DNA of 64,000 bases from Frigidibacter mobilis (GTDB lineage: Bacteria > Pseudomonadota > Alphaproteobacteria > Rhodobacterales > Rhodobacteraceae). The DNA lies in contig NZ_CP012661.1 in NCBI RefSeq assembly GCF_001620265.1, positions 3,640,501 to 3,704,500 on the forward strand, read 5' to 3'. Both the position numbers and the translations under genes were made by a program. Shown piece after piece: positions 33,031-41,866 of this stretch. Numbering within the stretch: position 1 is the first letter of the stretch; every line of letters starts with the position of its first letter. The notes below the pieces were generated by a model. It searched no databases and was not told the DNA's origin. It saw only the letters and a list, made by a program, of their open reading frames with translations.

Positions 33031-33696
33031 ATGGGCGACTATATTCTGAACCCGATGCCGCCGCAGATGCAGGCCAGCCGCGCCAAGCGCCTTGCGCAGG
33101 TCGAGGCGGCGACGCTGGGGCATTATCTGCACGCGGGTTTTGCCAATACTGCGCTGCGGCCCATCACCCCTGGCCACCGGATCGCGGGGGCAGCCGTGAC
33201 CGTTCAGATCGCCGGTCCTTGTTCGACTCTGCTTTACTACGCGATGGACCGGGTGCGGCCCGGAGATGTTCTGGTGATCGACCGCGCAGGCGACGCACGC
33301 CATGCCTGCTGGGGCGGGTTCATGGCCGCCGTGGCGCGGGTGCGCGGCCTTGCCGGGGTGATCGTCGATGGCTGTGTCACCGACCCCGATGCAATCCGCG
33401 CTGAAGGCGTGCCGACCTGGGGCCGCGACACCTCGGCCATCACCACCAAACTTCTGAACATGGGCGGCGCCTTCAATGCCCCGGTCAGCATCGGCGGCGT
33501 AGCGATCAGCCCCGGTGATGCGGTGCTGGCGGATGATTGCGGCATCGTCGTGGTTCCGGCCAGCCAGCTGGAGAACCTGGTCAACAAGGCGCTGGAAGAA
33601 CAGGCTGAAGAGGGCGACTGGGTGCGCCAGGTCGAGGCGGGTGTGAAGCTGCAAGAACTGGTCGATATCGAAGCCATGATGGGATTGAAGAAATGA
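33031..33696 (+). CDS. RraA-like family protein (4-hydroxy-4-methyl-2-oxoglutarate aldolase type)
   Basis: A 221-residue protein of the RraA/HMG aldolase fold: PGHRIAGAAVTVQIAGPCST, RPGDVLVIDRAGDARHACWG, GVIVDGCVTDPDAIRAEGVP and AVLADDCGIVVVPASQLENL. The GG-x6-A and R-G-x-x-D-type residues (GVIVDG..TD) that bind the pyruvyl moiety and metal are kept. In catabolic operons such proteins act as 2-oxo-4-hydroxy acid aldolases or oxaloacetate decarboxylases. It ends 4 bp inside the HpcH/HpaI aldolase gene. A ribosome binding site is weak (GACAGGAA). The metabolic partner is inferred. Confidence 0.82.
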   Translation: MGDYILNPMPPQMQASRAKRLAQVEAATLGHYLHAGFANTALRPITPGHRIAGAAVTVQIAGPCSTLLYYAMDRVRPGDVLVIDRAGDARHACWGGFMAAVARVRGLAGVIVDGCVTDPDAIRAEGVPTWGRDTSAITTKLLNMGGAFNAPVSIGGVAISPGDAVLADDCGIVVVPASQLENLVNKALEEQAEEGDWVRQVEAGVKLQELVDIEAMMGLKK

Positions 33697-34409
33697 CCGG
33701 AACGTCTCCCCATGCCTTCTGGCTGTCCACCCCGCACCAGCAAGCGGTCGAGATCGCCTTTGACCTTGGCTGCCGCACCTTCGTGCTGGATGTCGAACAT
33801 GGCTATTTCGAGCTGAATGCCACCGACAAGCTGGTGGCGCTGATCCTTGCCCTTGGGGCCAAGGTCTATGCCAAGGTGCTGGGGCCGGAGGCCACCGCGA
33901 TCCAGCAGATGCTGGACATCGGCTGCACCGGCGTCATCATCCCGCATATCGGCGATGCGGCCCACGCCGCCCGCATCTGCGCCGCATCCAAATACCCCGG
34001 CCTCGGCAACCGCAGCTTTTCGGGCACCCGTCCCGCGCGCTATGATGTCGTTGCGCCCGAGTATTACACCCGCCAGAACGCCCAGACGAAATGCTTCCCG
34101 ATGGTGGAATCGGCCGAGGCCCTGGCCGATATCGACGCGATCCTTGCGCTGCCCACGGTTGATGGGGTTTTCGTCGGCCCATCCGATCTTTCGCTGTCAC
34201 GAGGGCGCGGCGCCTATATGAAAACGCCCGCCGATTTCGAGGACCTGCGCACCATCGCCGCGGCCTGCGCCAAGGCAGGCAAGCCCTGGATCATGCCTGC
34301 GTGGAGCCAGATTGAACGTGATCTGGCAACCGAACTCGGCGCGGCCTTTCTGGTAACGGTGGATGAATACGGCGCGATCTGGACCGGGCTGGAACGGGGG
34401 CTGAAATGA
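33693..34409 (+). CDS. HpcH/HpaI family aldolase
   Basis: A 238-residue (beta/alpha)8 protein. FVLDVEHGYFELNATDK, GATAIQQMLDIGCTGVIIPH-like VLGPEATAIQQMLDIGCTGV, CFPMVESAEALADIDAILAL and GVFVGPSDLSLSRG are the class II pyruvate aldolase motifs, with Glu and Asp metal ligands in PMVESAEA and VFVGPSDL. It cleaves 4-hydroxy-2-oxo acids to pyruvate plus an aldehyde, or related malyl-type substrates. It overlaps both neighbours by 4 bp, so it is translated with the RraA-like protein and the dehydrogenase. Confidence 0.85.
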   Translation: MTGTSPHAFWLSTPHQQAVEIAFDLGCRTFVLDVEHGYFELNATDKLVALILALGAKVYAKVLGPEATAIQQMLDIGCTGVIIPHIGDAAHAARICAASKYPGLGNRSFSGTRPARYDVVAPEYYTRQNAQTKCFPMVESAEALADIDAILALPTVDGVFVGPSDLSLSRGRGAYMKTPADFEDLRTIAAACAKAGKPWIMPAWSQIERDLATELGAAFLVTVDEYGAIWTGLERGLK

Positions 34410-35338
34410 CAAGGGTTGCAGTCTGGCTAGGCGATGCCGCCGAGGATCAGGAATGGGTCGATCTTCTGTCCTCGCTCTTGCCCGGGATTGAGGTGATGCC
34501 GATGGATACTGCAGGGGCGCCTGACATCGACTATGCCGTGGTCTGGGCCCCGCCCGCAGGGGCGCTGGCCCGGCATCCCGGCCTAAAGGCCATCGTTTCG
34601 GTCGGCGCGGGGGTGGATCATGTCCTGCGTGATCCGGAATTGCCCAAACACTTGCCGATCCTACGCACGACAGGCCCCGATATGGTGCAACGCCTGCGGG
34701 AGTATGTGGCGCTGCATGTGCTGGCCCATCACCGTGATCTGATGACCACCGATGCCCAGCAGGGCCGGGCCGAATGGAAGCAGCTTGTCACCCCGGTTGC
34801 GAGCAAGCGCCGCGTCGGTGTCATGGGTCTGGGCCGCATCGGGGCGGCCTGCGCGCGGACCTTGGCAGGCCTTGGCTTCGACACCGCTGGCTGGTCGCGC
34901 AGCCCGCGTGAAGTCGCAGGTGTGGCCCCCTTTCACGGTGGTTCCGGATTGCACGACTTTCTGTCCCGGACCGAGATACTGGTCTGTCTTTTGCCGCTGA
35001 CGGACCAGACGCGCGACATCCTGAACGCAGACCTGTTCGCCCGCCTCCCGCGCGGGGCCGCCGTAATCAATGCAGGCCGCGGCGGGCATCTGGTAGAGGC
35101 CGACCTGATCGCGGCGCTGGACAAAGGCCAGTTGTCCGGTGCCACGCTGGATGTGTTCCGCACCGAGCCCATGCCTGCCGATCATCCGTTCTGGCAGCAT
35201 CCACGCATTCGCGTCACCCCGCATATCGCCTCTTATATCGACGCGGCGACAGGTGCGTCGGTCGTTGCCAGCAGCATCCTTGCCTTTGATCGCAATGGCA
35301 CCGCCCCCGATGTGGCAGATGCCAATCGCGGTTATTAG
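34406..35338 (+). CDS. NAD(P)-dependent 2-hydroxyacid dehydrogenase, GhrA-like
   Basis: A 310-residue dehydrogenase. VGVMGLGRIGAACARTLAGL is the Rossmann nucleotide loop, TEILVCLLPLTDQTRDILNA and PRGAAVINAGRGGHLVEADL hold the substrate Arg region, LDVFRTEPMPADHPFWQHPR the Glu, and VTPHIASYIDA the catalytic His. The spacing fits the glyoxylate/hydroxypyruvate reductase A group. It probably reduces a 2-oxo acid produced by the aldolases, or oxidises the imported hydroxy acid. It is the last gene of the operon; 277 bp separate it from the next gene. Confidence 0.87.
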   Translation: MTRVAVWLGDAAEDQEWVDLLSSLLPGIEVMPMDTAGAPDIDYAVVWAPPAGALARHPGLKAIVSVGAGVDHVLRDPELPKHLPILRTTGPDMVQRLREYVALHVLAHHRDLMTTDAQQGRAEWKQLVTPVASKRRVGVMGLGRIGAACARTLAGLGFDTAGWSRSPREVAGVAPFHGGSGLHDFLSRTEILVCLLPLTDQTRDILNADLFARLPRGAAVINAGRGGHLVEADLIAALDKGQLSGATLDVFRTEPMPADHPFWQHPRIRVTPHIASYIDAATGASVVASSILAFDRNGTAPDVADANRGY

Positions 35339-35475
35339 GCGCAGTCTGCCAAGCAACAAAGATCAGCTTGGCTCCGCATCTGCGAGAAGCCCTTCCAGCG
35401 ATATCGGCTCATCCTTGCTCGCCCGCTCGTGGCGCGGGGCCGCGCAGGGTCGCGGGTTCATCGACAGTGACCCGG

Positions 35476-35510
35476 AAATTACAATACGACTAGACATCGT
35501 ATTGTAATTT
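35476..35510. promoter_or_regulatory. Perfect palindromic operator upstream of the TetR gene
   Basis: AAATTACAATACGA (35476-35489) and TCGTATTGTAATTT (35497-35510) are perfect 14-base complements with a 7-base spacer. It lies 106 bp before the TetR start at 35616 (34 bp before an alternative ATG). Size and symmetry fit a TetR dimer or double-dimer site; autoregulation is inferred. Confidence 0.72.
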
Positions 35511-35615
35511 GTGTCTATGGACTTTATTTAACCCACGGACCGGATGGCGAGTCGGCGCCGCCCCGCATCCACACCAGTAGCCCGCCCCTATCGCCAAGAT
35601 GGAGACACTTCAGCC

Positions 35616-36278
35616 ATGTGTCCTGCGGAGAAAATGGTCGCCGAGCATGCAGACAAGGCGCGTATGCCTGGGCGTCCACAAAGCGAGGAGCTTGATCGGG
35701 CAATCCTGGATGCAGCGCTGGACGCCCTTTCCGAGGTGGGATTCGAAGCGCTGTCCATCGCCGATGTGGCCCGGCGCGCGCAAACAACCCCTCCTGCAAT
35801 CTACCGACGCTTTGTCGGCAAGACCCAGATGCTGCTGGCTGCGCTGGAACATGACCTGCTGACGATCCCCGATGCCGAGGCCGATCATGGCAGCCTGCGC
35901 GCCGATCTCGAATGGTGGGTCCGGTCGATCTTCGAGGCGCTCTCGCCGCGCCGCACACGCATTCTGGCCAGCCTCGGCTTTCAGGCGAGGACGAACCCGG
36001 AACCGCTCGCGTTGTTCTCCGCGACCATCGACCGCCTCGGCGCCAGTCACTGGGCCACGATCATCAGGCGCGCTGCCGACAGGGGCGAGCTGACCCGGAC
36101 CGACATTCCGGGCGTGATCGGCAAGGTGCCCGGCGCACTCGCCATCCAATTCGCGCTGCTTCACGTTTGCGCCCGGGACGACGGCATGATCGCGGAACTT
36201 GTCGAGACCGTCATGCTGCCAGTCCTGCTGGCCGCCGCGGGGCCGGACGGGCCCGCTCGCCCCCAACCGCACCCCTGA
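35616..36278 (+). CDS. TetR-family regulator
   Basis: A 220-residue protein. The helix-turn-helix is ILDAALDALSEVGFEALSIA, DVARRAQTTPPAIYRRFVGK; the C-terminal ligand domain is helical and resembles the TetR_C_16/C_11 groups (FEALSPRRTRILASLGFQAR). The ATG at 35616 has GGAGA 10 bases upstream and gives the usual length; an ATG at 35544 would add 24 unsupported residues. It most likely represses itself and the following lipocalin-fold gene, 31 bp downstream, through the palindrome at 35476-35510. The inducer is unknown. Confidence 0.87.
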   Translation: MCPAEKMVAEHADKARMPGRPQSEELDRAILDAALDALSEVGFEALSIADVARRAQTTPPAIYRRFVGKTQMLLAALEHDLLTIPDAEADHGSLRADLEWWVRSIFEALSPRRTRILASLGFQARTNPEPLALFSATIDRLGASHWATIIRRAADRGELTRTDIPGVIGKVPGALAIQFALLHVCARDDGMIAELVETVMLPVLLAAAGPDGPARPQPHP

Positions 36279-36309
36279 ACCGCAACTCCCCCCGCCAACA
36301 CATGCAAGA

Positions 36310-37320
36310 ATGGCTTTCGAAATGACCCATCCCGCACCCGACGTTTCAACATTCCCGGCACCCAAGGGCCTCGGCGCGTTTGTCGATCCCGTCGCCGATC
36401 TCGCCATGAAGTCGGACTATGACGTCAATTCCTGGTTCGCCATCGGCCACTTCGAAGTGGATGGCGAGCTCTTGAACTTTCTCTATCACATCATGGTTCT
36501 CCCTATGCCCGGCGGCCAGAATGCCATCCAGGCTTGCGTTTCGATGACCAACGAGACGACGGGCTGGTACAGCGCCAACGATATCGTGATCCCGCTTGAT
36601 CAGGCGACCATCGCCGACACCGGCTTTGACATTGCGATGCCGAATGGCCGGCTGTGGGGCGGGCTCGACATCCTGCACATCAAGGCGGCCTTGGCCGACG
36701 GCCGCGGCGAGGTGGAGATCGAGGCCCGGGCGGCGAGCCCGGTCATCATGAACGGAGGCACCGGTGTCTTCCCGCTCATCGGCATGAGGATCCATCAATA
36801 CTCGCTGCCCCGGCTCACCGCGCGCGGCACGATCACGGTCGAGGGCAGGACGCGCCCCGTCGAAGGAGTCGTCTGGTTCGACAGGCAATGGCAGAACCAG
36901 GATGCCGAATCCGGTGTCGATGCCGCGTTCAAATGGAGCTGGATGGACATCAATCTCGACAATGGCGATGCTGTCAGCCTCTGGTCCGGCCCGGCGACGC
37001 TGGGCGGCGAGGAGCGCGCATGGGCAACCATCCTGCATGCCGACGGATCGCAGACGGTCGCCGCCGCCGAACCCGGCCTCGGGGCGCGCGACATCTGGCA
37101 CAGCGAGAAGAGTGGCTGCCGTTATCCCACGCGCTGGACGGTACGCATCCCCGCTATGGAGGCGGAACTGGAGGTGGTGCCATCGCCGCGCGAGCAGGAG
37201 TTCGTGTCCCAGGTTCCGGTGCTGAACAAATACGAAGGTGCAAGCACCATGACCGGCACCTGGCGCGGCAAGCCGGCACGCGGGTTCGGGTATGTCGAAC
37301 TCGTCGGGGTGTGGCGCTGA
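36310..37320 (+). CDS. CrtC/AttH-like lipocalin-fold protein
   Basis: A 336-residue protein with no signal peptide. SWFAIGHFEVDGELLNFLYH, WYSANDIVIPLDQATIADTG, GVFPLIGMRIHQYSLPRLTA, GTITVEGRTRPVEGVVWFDR-QW and FKWSWMDINLDNGDAVSLWS correspond to the tandem beta-barrel of the hydroxyneurosporene synthase (CrtC)/AttH superfamily. Relatives hydrate carotenoids or act on lipids and terpenoids; the WFDRQW motif is common to them. No carotenoid genes are nearby, so the substrate is open. Control by the upstream TetR protein suggests a response to a hydrophobic inducer. Confidence 0.75.
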   Translation: MAFEMTHPAPDVSTFPAPKGLGAFVDPVADLAMKSDYDVNSWFAIGHFEVDGELLNFLYHIMVLPMPGGQNAIQACVSMTNETTGWYSANDIVIPLDQATIADTGFDIAMPNGRLWGGLDILHIKAALADGRGEVEIEARAASPVIMNGGTGVFPLIGMRIHQYSLPRLTARGTITVEGRTRPVEGVVWFDRQWQNQDAESGVDAAFKWSWMDINLDNGDAVSLWSGPATLGGEERAWATILHADGSQTVAAAEPGLGARDIWHSEKSGCRYPTRWTVRIPAMEAELEVVPSPREQEFVSQVPVLNKYEGASTMTGTWRGKPARGFGYVELVGVWR

Positions 37321-37365
37321 CTATCCGGCCAGTGGGAGGACCCAGATGGGCTGATCGACAGTCCC

Positions 37366-38301
37366 CTATCCCAGACCCAGCTGCCTCAACCCCGGCAGCC
37401 AGAGCGGGATGCTGACCGTGCCGAGGACCGTGGCCACCAGCAGGGCCGATGCGGCCAGCGGGCCAAGTCCGGCCCGCTGGCTGAGGATGGGGTAGACCGA
37501 CATCATCGGCATCGCGGCGAACAGGACGGCGCCAAGCACGAACTGCGCGGGCAGACCGCCGACTGCAGCAAAGGCGGCAAGGGTCAGCGCCGGGTGCAGC
37601 AGCAGCTTGCCAAGCACGATCAGGGCGACGGCCCCAGCCTGCCCCCGCGGGCGCAGCGTCGCCAGCGTGGCGCCGACGACCAGCAGCGCGGCGGGGGCAG
37701 ACATCCGGGCCAGCAGGTCCAACGTGCGCGAGGCCTGATCGGGCAGCGAGAGGCCGACCACCTGGAAGGCAAGCGCCGCACCAAGTGCCAGGATCAGAGG
37801 ATTGCGGGCCAGGTCCCGCAGCAGCGCCGATCCGCGAACACTTCCCCCGCCGCCCGCGTTGCTGGACAGGATCAGCGCCAGCGGGATCATCATCAGGTTC
37901 TCGATCACCATCATATGCGCCAGCAGCCGCCCCGCCTCAGCTGTACCAAGCAGCTGCTGCACGACCGGGTATCCGATGAACCCGCTGTTCGAGGCAGAGA
38001 TGCCAAGCGCCACCATCGCTGCCTGCCGCAATGGCATTCCAAGAATCCAGACTGCGCCGAGCGCTCCGCAAGCGAAAGCGGCCAGCGAGCCGATTCCGAT
38101 GGCCAGCAGCGCCACTGGTTGCAGGCCCTCGCCAGGGGCGGCGCCTGCGACAGACAGGAAGATCAGCGCGGGCAAGGCGATGCGCAACACGACTTCACCC
38201 ACCGGGCGCAGCGCTTCGGCCGGCACATACCCCGTGCGCACGGCAAGAAAGCCGATCAAGATCACCGCGAACAGCGGCAGGATCGCGTTGACGGCATCCA
38301 T
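37366..38301 (-). CDS. AEC (auxin efflux carrier) family transporter
   Basis: A 311-residue protein with ten predicted membrane spans, starting MDAVNAILPLFAVILIGFLA. VLRIALPALIFLSVAG, SGFIGYPVVQQLLGTA (the crossover motif) and the mirror-image GKLLLHPALTLAAFAAVGG are AEC hallmarks. Members carry malonate, malate or other carboxylates. It lies 7 bp downstream of pcaB, as the last gene of the minus-strand pca operon, so transport of an aromatic or tricarboxylic pathway compound is plausible. The start given is the first ATG of the family-like sequence. Confidence 0.85.
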   Translation of the reverse strand: MDAVNAILPLFAVILIGFLAVRTGYVPAEALRPVGEVVLRIALPALIFLSVAGAAPGEGLQPVALLAIGIGSLAAFACGALGAVWILGMPLRQAAMVALGISASNSGFIGYPVVQQLLGTAEAGRLLAHMMVIENLMMIPLALILSSNAGGGGSVRGSALLRDLARNPLILALGAALAFQVVGLSLPDQASRTLDLLARMSAPAALLVVGATLATLRPRGQAGAVALIVLGKLLLHPALTLAAFAAVGGLPAQFVLGAVLFAAMPMMSVYPILSQRAGLGPLAASALLVATVLGTVSIPLWLPGLRQLGLG

Positions 38302-38308
38302 TGCGCAG

Positions 38309-39631
38309 TCAGCCTCCACGCACCCGCGCGGCAAAGACGCGGGCTTCGCTGGGCGCCTGCCCCAGCCCGGCGCCGGCCAGATGCGCGGCCCAGTCGGTCT
38401 TGGGGAAACGCTGCGCGGCAAGTGTCAGCAGCGGCTCTCCGGTCACCAAAACCTGCGCGCAGAGCTCTTTCACAGCGGCCTGCGCCTCGGGGCGGGGCAT
38501 CGTCTTCGCCAGTGCAAAGCTCAGCGCTTCGGCATGGATCAGGCCCTGCCCCTCCTCCAGCGCCCGCGCCATCGCTGCGCCATCGGGCGCGAGGCTGGCC
38601 AGAACCTCTGCGCCCAGCGTCAGCATCCGGCCGGTGCAGATGCACAGCTGCGGCAGGGCCAGCCACTCGCCGAACCACGCCGCCCCGTCGCGTTGCTGGC
38701 GGTGCAGGGCCGCGCCCTGAACCAGGGCCGTCAGCCCGATGACATGTCGCGCCAGCGCCACCAGCGCCGAGGGGCCGACCGGGTTCTGTTTTTGCGGCAT
38801 GGTGGAAGAGGCGCCGCCCGCCAGCGTCACCTCGGCCACGCCCGACTGGCTGAGCAGGAGCAGATCCTCGCCCAGCTTGCCCAGGCTGCCCGCCAGCCCC
38901 GCAGCAAATGCCGCCAGCTGCCCGGAGACAGAGCGGTCGCTGTGCCAGCTATGGCCGGGGTCCGCGAGAGCTAGTTCAGAGGCCAGTGCCGCGCGCACCG
39001 CAGGGCCGGCCTCACCCATCGCCGACAGCGTGCCGGCAGCGCCTGACAGCGAGACCTTCAGCACCCTATCGCGCAACGGAGACAGCTGGCCCTGCCAGTC
39101 CAGCAGCGGCCAGCCCCAGGCGGCGACCACCGCGCCAAAGCTGGTGGGCGTGGCCGCCTGCCCATAGGTGCGCGCCGTCATCGGCAGGCTGGCACCTGCC
39201 TCTGCCAGCTCGGCTAGCCGCGCCAGAAGGCCCGCGATCCGCCCTTCCCACAGCCGCAGCATCGGACGCAGGCGCAGGGCCAGCGCGGTATCCATGATAT
39301 CCTGACTGGTGGCGCCCCAATGCAGATATTGCATCGGCCCCGGCGCGGCGGCACCCTTGCGAAACGCTGCCAGCAGTGCCGGCACCGGCACCCCGTTCTG
39401 CGCCGTCTCCACGGCCAGCGCCGCGGGGTCGATCACCACCTCCTGCGAGGCACGGTCGATGAAGGCCGCCGCATCGGCCGGGATCAGTCCAAGCGCGCCC
39501 TGCACACGGGCCAGCGCCCCCTCGACCAGCAGCATCGCGCGGATCTCGGCGCTGTCGGTAAACAGCCGGGCAGTATCCTCATCGCCGAACAGGCGGCCAT
39601 AGATCAGGGAATCGGCAGGGGCGGCAGGCAT
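38309..39631 (-). CDS. pcaB: 3-carboxy-cis,cis-muconate cycloisomerase
   Basis: A 440-residue member of the fumarase/aspartase superfamily. Signature blocks are QNGVPVPALLAAFRKG, LHWGATSQDIMDTALALRLR, ARTYGQAATPTSFG, LSGAAGTLSAMGE, and GGASSTMPQKQNPVGPSALV, the mobile SS-loop with the catalytic Ser. It converts beta-carboxymuconate, the product of PcaHG, to gamma-carboxymuconolactone. It is the fifth pathway gene of the cluster transcribed from 43051 leftward. Length and motifs match the alphaproteobacterial enzymes. Confidence 0.93.
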   Translation of the reverse strand: MPAAPADSLIYGRLFGDEDTARLFTDSAEIRAMLLVEGALARVQGALGLIPADAAAFIDRASQEVVIDPAALAVETAQNGVPVPALLAAFRKGAAAPGPMQYLHWGATSQDIMDTALALRLRPMLRLWEGRIAGLLARLAELAEAGASLPMTARTYGQAATPTSFGAVVAAWGWPLLDWQGQLSPLRDRVLKVSLSGAAGTLSAMGEAGPAVRAALASELALADPGHSWHSDRSVSGQLAAFAAGLAGSLGKLGEDLLLLSQSGVAEVTLAGGASSTMPQKQNPVGPSALVALARHVIGLTALVQGAALHRQQRDGAAWFGEWLALPQLCICTGRMLTLGAEVLASLAPDGAAMARALEEGQGLIHAEALSFALAKTMPRPEAQAAVKELCAQVLVTGEPLLTLAAQRFPKTDWAAHLAGAGLGQAPSEARVFAARVRGG

Positions 39632-39657
39632 CTTGATCCTTCCGGGGGTTCAGGCGA

Positions 39658-40527
39658 TTACATACCGTTCCCGGCAGCAGGTGCCAGTGTCAGCCCAAGG
39701 ATCGCGCGCGCCTGTTGCCAGGTTGCGACCGGGCGTTCGTATTTTTCGCACAGCCCTACCACCCGCTGCACCAGCGCGGCATTGGACGGTGCAAGCGTCG
39801 TCTTGTCGAGCCGCACATTATCTTCCAGCCCCGTCCTTGCATGGCCACCCGAGGACACGGCCCAGTCGTTCAGCACGATCTGGTTGGACCCGATCCCCGC
39901 CGCGCACCAGGGCGCATCCGGCCCGAACAGGCGATGCACGGTCTTGATGTAATAGTCGAAGACCTCGCGGTCGACCGGCATCGCGTTCCTCACGCCCATG
40001 ACGAACTGCACATAGGGACGGTCCTTGATCTGGCCCTTGCCCCACATCTCCTTGGCCTTGAGGATATGCGACAGATCGAAGGCCTCGATCTCGGGCTTAA
40101 CGCCATAGGCCAGCATCTCGCTGGCCAGCCACTCGACCAGATCCGGTGGATTTTCATAAACGCGTGTCGGGAAGTTGTTGGACCCCACCGACAGGCTGGC
40201 CATGTCGGGCCGCAGCGGCAACATGCCGCCGCGCGCCGTGCCGGCGCCGGAACGCCCGCCGGTGGACAGTTGCACGATCATGCCGGGGCAATGTGCCTCC
40301 AGCCCCTCCTTCAGCGCCGCGAACTTTTCGGGATCGGACGAGGGCGTCTCGTCGTCGTTGCGCACATGACAATGGGCGATGGTGGCGCCGGCCTCGAAGG
40401 CCTGCTGCGCGCTTTCCACCTGTTCGGCAATCGAGATCGGCACGGCCGGATTGTCAACCTTGCGCGGCAGCGAGCCGGTGATGGCCACGCAGATGATGCA
40501 GGGGCCGTGCTGTGAGGGCTCGGTCAT
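39658..40527 (-). CDS. BKACE-family beta-keto acid cleavage enzyme
   Basis: A 289-residue TIM-barrel protein of the 3-keto-5-aminohexanoate cleavage enzyme family. IICVAITGSLPRKVDNPAVP, AGATIAHCHVRNDDETPSSD (the HxH zinc site), IVQLSTGGRSGAG, MASLSVGSNNFPTRVYENPP and GIGSNQIVLNDWAVSSGGHA-RTGLEDN carry the zinc and substrate residues. The family transfers an acyl chain from a beta-keto acid to acetyl-CoA, releasing acetoacetate. Its place between pcaB and pcaG, with no pcaIJ or pcaF in the window, suggests that beta-ketoadipate is its substrate, giving succinyl-CoA and acetoacetate. Confidence 0.85.
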   Translation of the reverse strand: MTEPSQHGPCIICVAITGSLPRKVDNPAVPISIAEQVESAQQAFEAGATIAHCHVRNDDETPSSDPEKFAALKEGLEAHCPGMIVQLSTGGRSGAGTARGGMLPLRPDMASLSVGSNNFPTRVYENPPDLVEWLASEMLAYGVKPEIEAFDLSHILKAKEMWGKGQIKDRPYVQFVMGVRNAMPVDREVFDYYIKTVHRLFGPDAPWCAAGIGSNQIVLNDWAVSSGGHARTGLEDNVRLDKTTLAPSNAALVQRVVGLCEKYERPVATWQQARAILGLTLAPAAGNGM

Positions 40528-40530
40528 GGC

Positions 40531-41142
40531 TCAGATATCCAGAAAGACCGTTTCGCCATCGCCCTGCAGGCGGATATCGAAACGGTAGAGCCCGGGGCCG
40601 ACCTTCCGGGCCAGCAAGGTTTCGCGGCGCGGGGCCTGTTCAACGAGGTTCAGGACCGGATCGGCGCTGTTATCCTCATCCTCGAAATACATCCGAGTGT
40701 TCAGGCCGATATTGATGCCGCGCGCCACCAGCCAGAAGCTGACATGCGGTGCCATCATGCGGCCGTTGCGGCCCATCACCGGGCCCGGCTTGACCGTGTC
40801 AAAGGCCCAGAGACCGGTCTCGAAATCGGTGATGACCCGGCCCCAGCCGCGAAAGCCCGGCGCGCAATCCGCGAAACGCGGGTCTTCGGGATGGGGATAT
40901 ATCCCGGCGGCATCGGCCTGCCAGACCTCCAGCAGCACATCCTTCACCGGCGCGCCGGTGCCGTCCAGCACCACGCCTTCGATGCGGATACGCTCTCCGG
41001 GGGCATCCGGCCCGACGATCTCCTCGCCCAGCTGCGTGCGGTAGATGTCAAACCCCGCCGCCCCGGGAGCAAGGCCGATATGGACGTAGGGCCCGGCGGT
41101 CTGCGAGGCGGATTCCTTCAGGTAGCTCAAAGGCTGTGCCAT
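40531..41142 (-). CDS. pcaG: Protocatechuate 3,4-dioxygenase, alpha subunit
   Basis: A 203-residue intradiol dioxygenase subunit: LKESASQTAGPYVHIGLAPG, GERIRIEGVVLDGTGAPVKD, LLEVWQADAAGIYPHPEDPR, GWGRVITDFETGLWAFDTVK and HVSFWLVARGINIGLNTRMY. The alpha chain lacks the full set of iron ligands, which are in the beta chain. The lengths and the AGPYVHIG motif are diagnostic. It ends 3 bp before the BKACE start and begins 1 bp after pcaH stops, so the two dioxygenase subunits are made from one message. Confidence 0.94.
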   Translation of the reverse strand: MAQPLSYLKESASQTAGPYVHIGLAPGAAGFDIYRTQLGEEIVGPDAPGERIRIEGVVLDGTGAPVKDVLLEVWQADAAGIYPHPEDPRFADCAPGFRGWGRVITDFETGLWAFDTVKPGPVMGRNGRMMAPHVSFWLVARGINIGLNTRMYFEDEDNSADPVLNLVEQAPRRETLLARKVGPGLYRFDIRLQGDGETVFLDI

Positions 41143-41143
41143 G

Positions 41144-41866
41144 TCAGTTCCCCTCCAGCCGGTTCTCGAACAGGGTAGAGCGCCGCCCCCGCAAGACGAT
41201 GTCGAACTTGTAGGCCAGGCAATCCAGCGGGATCGCCGCGTTCATGTCCAAAGGCGCGATCAGATGGTCGATGGCGCGCGGATCGGGGATGGTGTTGACG
41301 ATGGGGCATTGCCGGATCAGCGGATCGCCCTCGAAATACATCTGGGTAATCAGCCGCTGGCTGAAGCTGGTGCCGAAGACCGAGACGTGAATATGTGCGG
41401 GGCGCCAGTTGTTCACCCAGTTGCGCCAAGGATAGGCGCCGGGCTTCACGGTGCGAAAATAATAGTAGCCCTGATCGTCAGTCAGGGTGCGCCCGCAGCC
41501 GCCGAAGTTGGGGTCGATCGGAGCAAGGTAGGTGTCCTTCTTGTGCCGGTAACGCCCGCCCGCATTGGCTTGCCAGATCTCGACCAGCGTGTTCGGAATG
41601 CCGCGGCCATTCTCGTCCAGCACCCGGCCATGAACGATGATCCGCTCGCCCACCGGATCGCCAGTCTTGGCGTAGTTGCGGATCAGATCATTGTCGATGG
41701 TGTCGATGTCGGAATGGCCAAAGGTCGGGCCGGTGATTTCTGACATCGAGCCTTGCAGCGACAGCATCGCCAGACGCGGGCTGCGCGGCACCGATGTCTT
41801 GTAATCGGGCGTCAGCGCCGGCGGCTGCAAGAAGCGGTCGCGCTGATAGAACTCTGCAGGTTTCAT
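41144..41866 (-). CDS. pcaH: Protocatechuate 3,4-dioxygenase, beta subunit
   Basis: A 240-residue subunit: [60 protein letters not shown] (Tyr iron ligand), [20 protein letters not shown] (second Tyr) and [20 protein letters not shown] (two His ligands). It cleaves protocatechuate between C3 and C4 to beta-carboxy-cis,cis-muconate with non-haem Fe(III). Its ATG overlaps pcaC by 4 bp. All ligands are in place, so an active enzyme is expected. Confidence 0.95.
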   Translation of the reverse strand: MKPAEFYQRDRFLQPPALTPDYKTSVPRSPRLAMLSLQGSMSEITGPTFGHSDIDTIDNDLIRNYAKTGDPVGERIIVHGRVLDENGRGIPNTLVEIWQANAGGRYRHKKDTYLAPIDPNFGGCGRTLTDDQGYYYFRTVKPGAYPWRNWVNNWRPAHIHVSVFGTSFSQRLITQMYFEGDPLIRQCPIVNTIPDPRAIDHLIAPLDMNAAIPLDCLAYKFDIVLRGRRSTLFENRLEGN

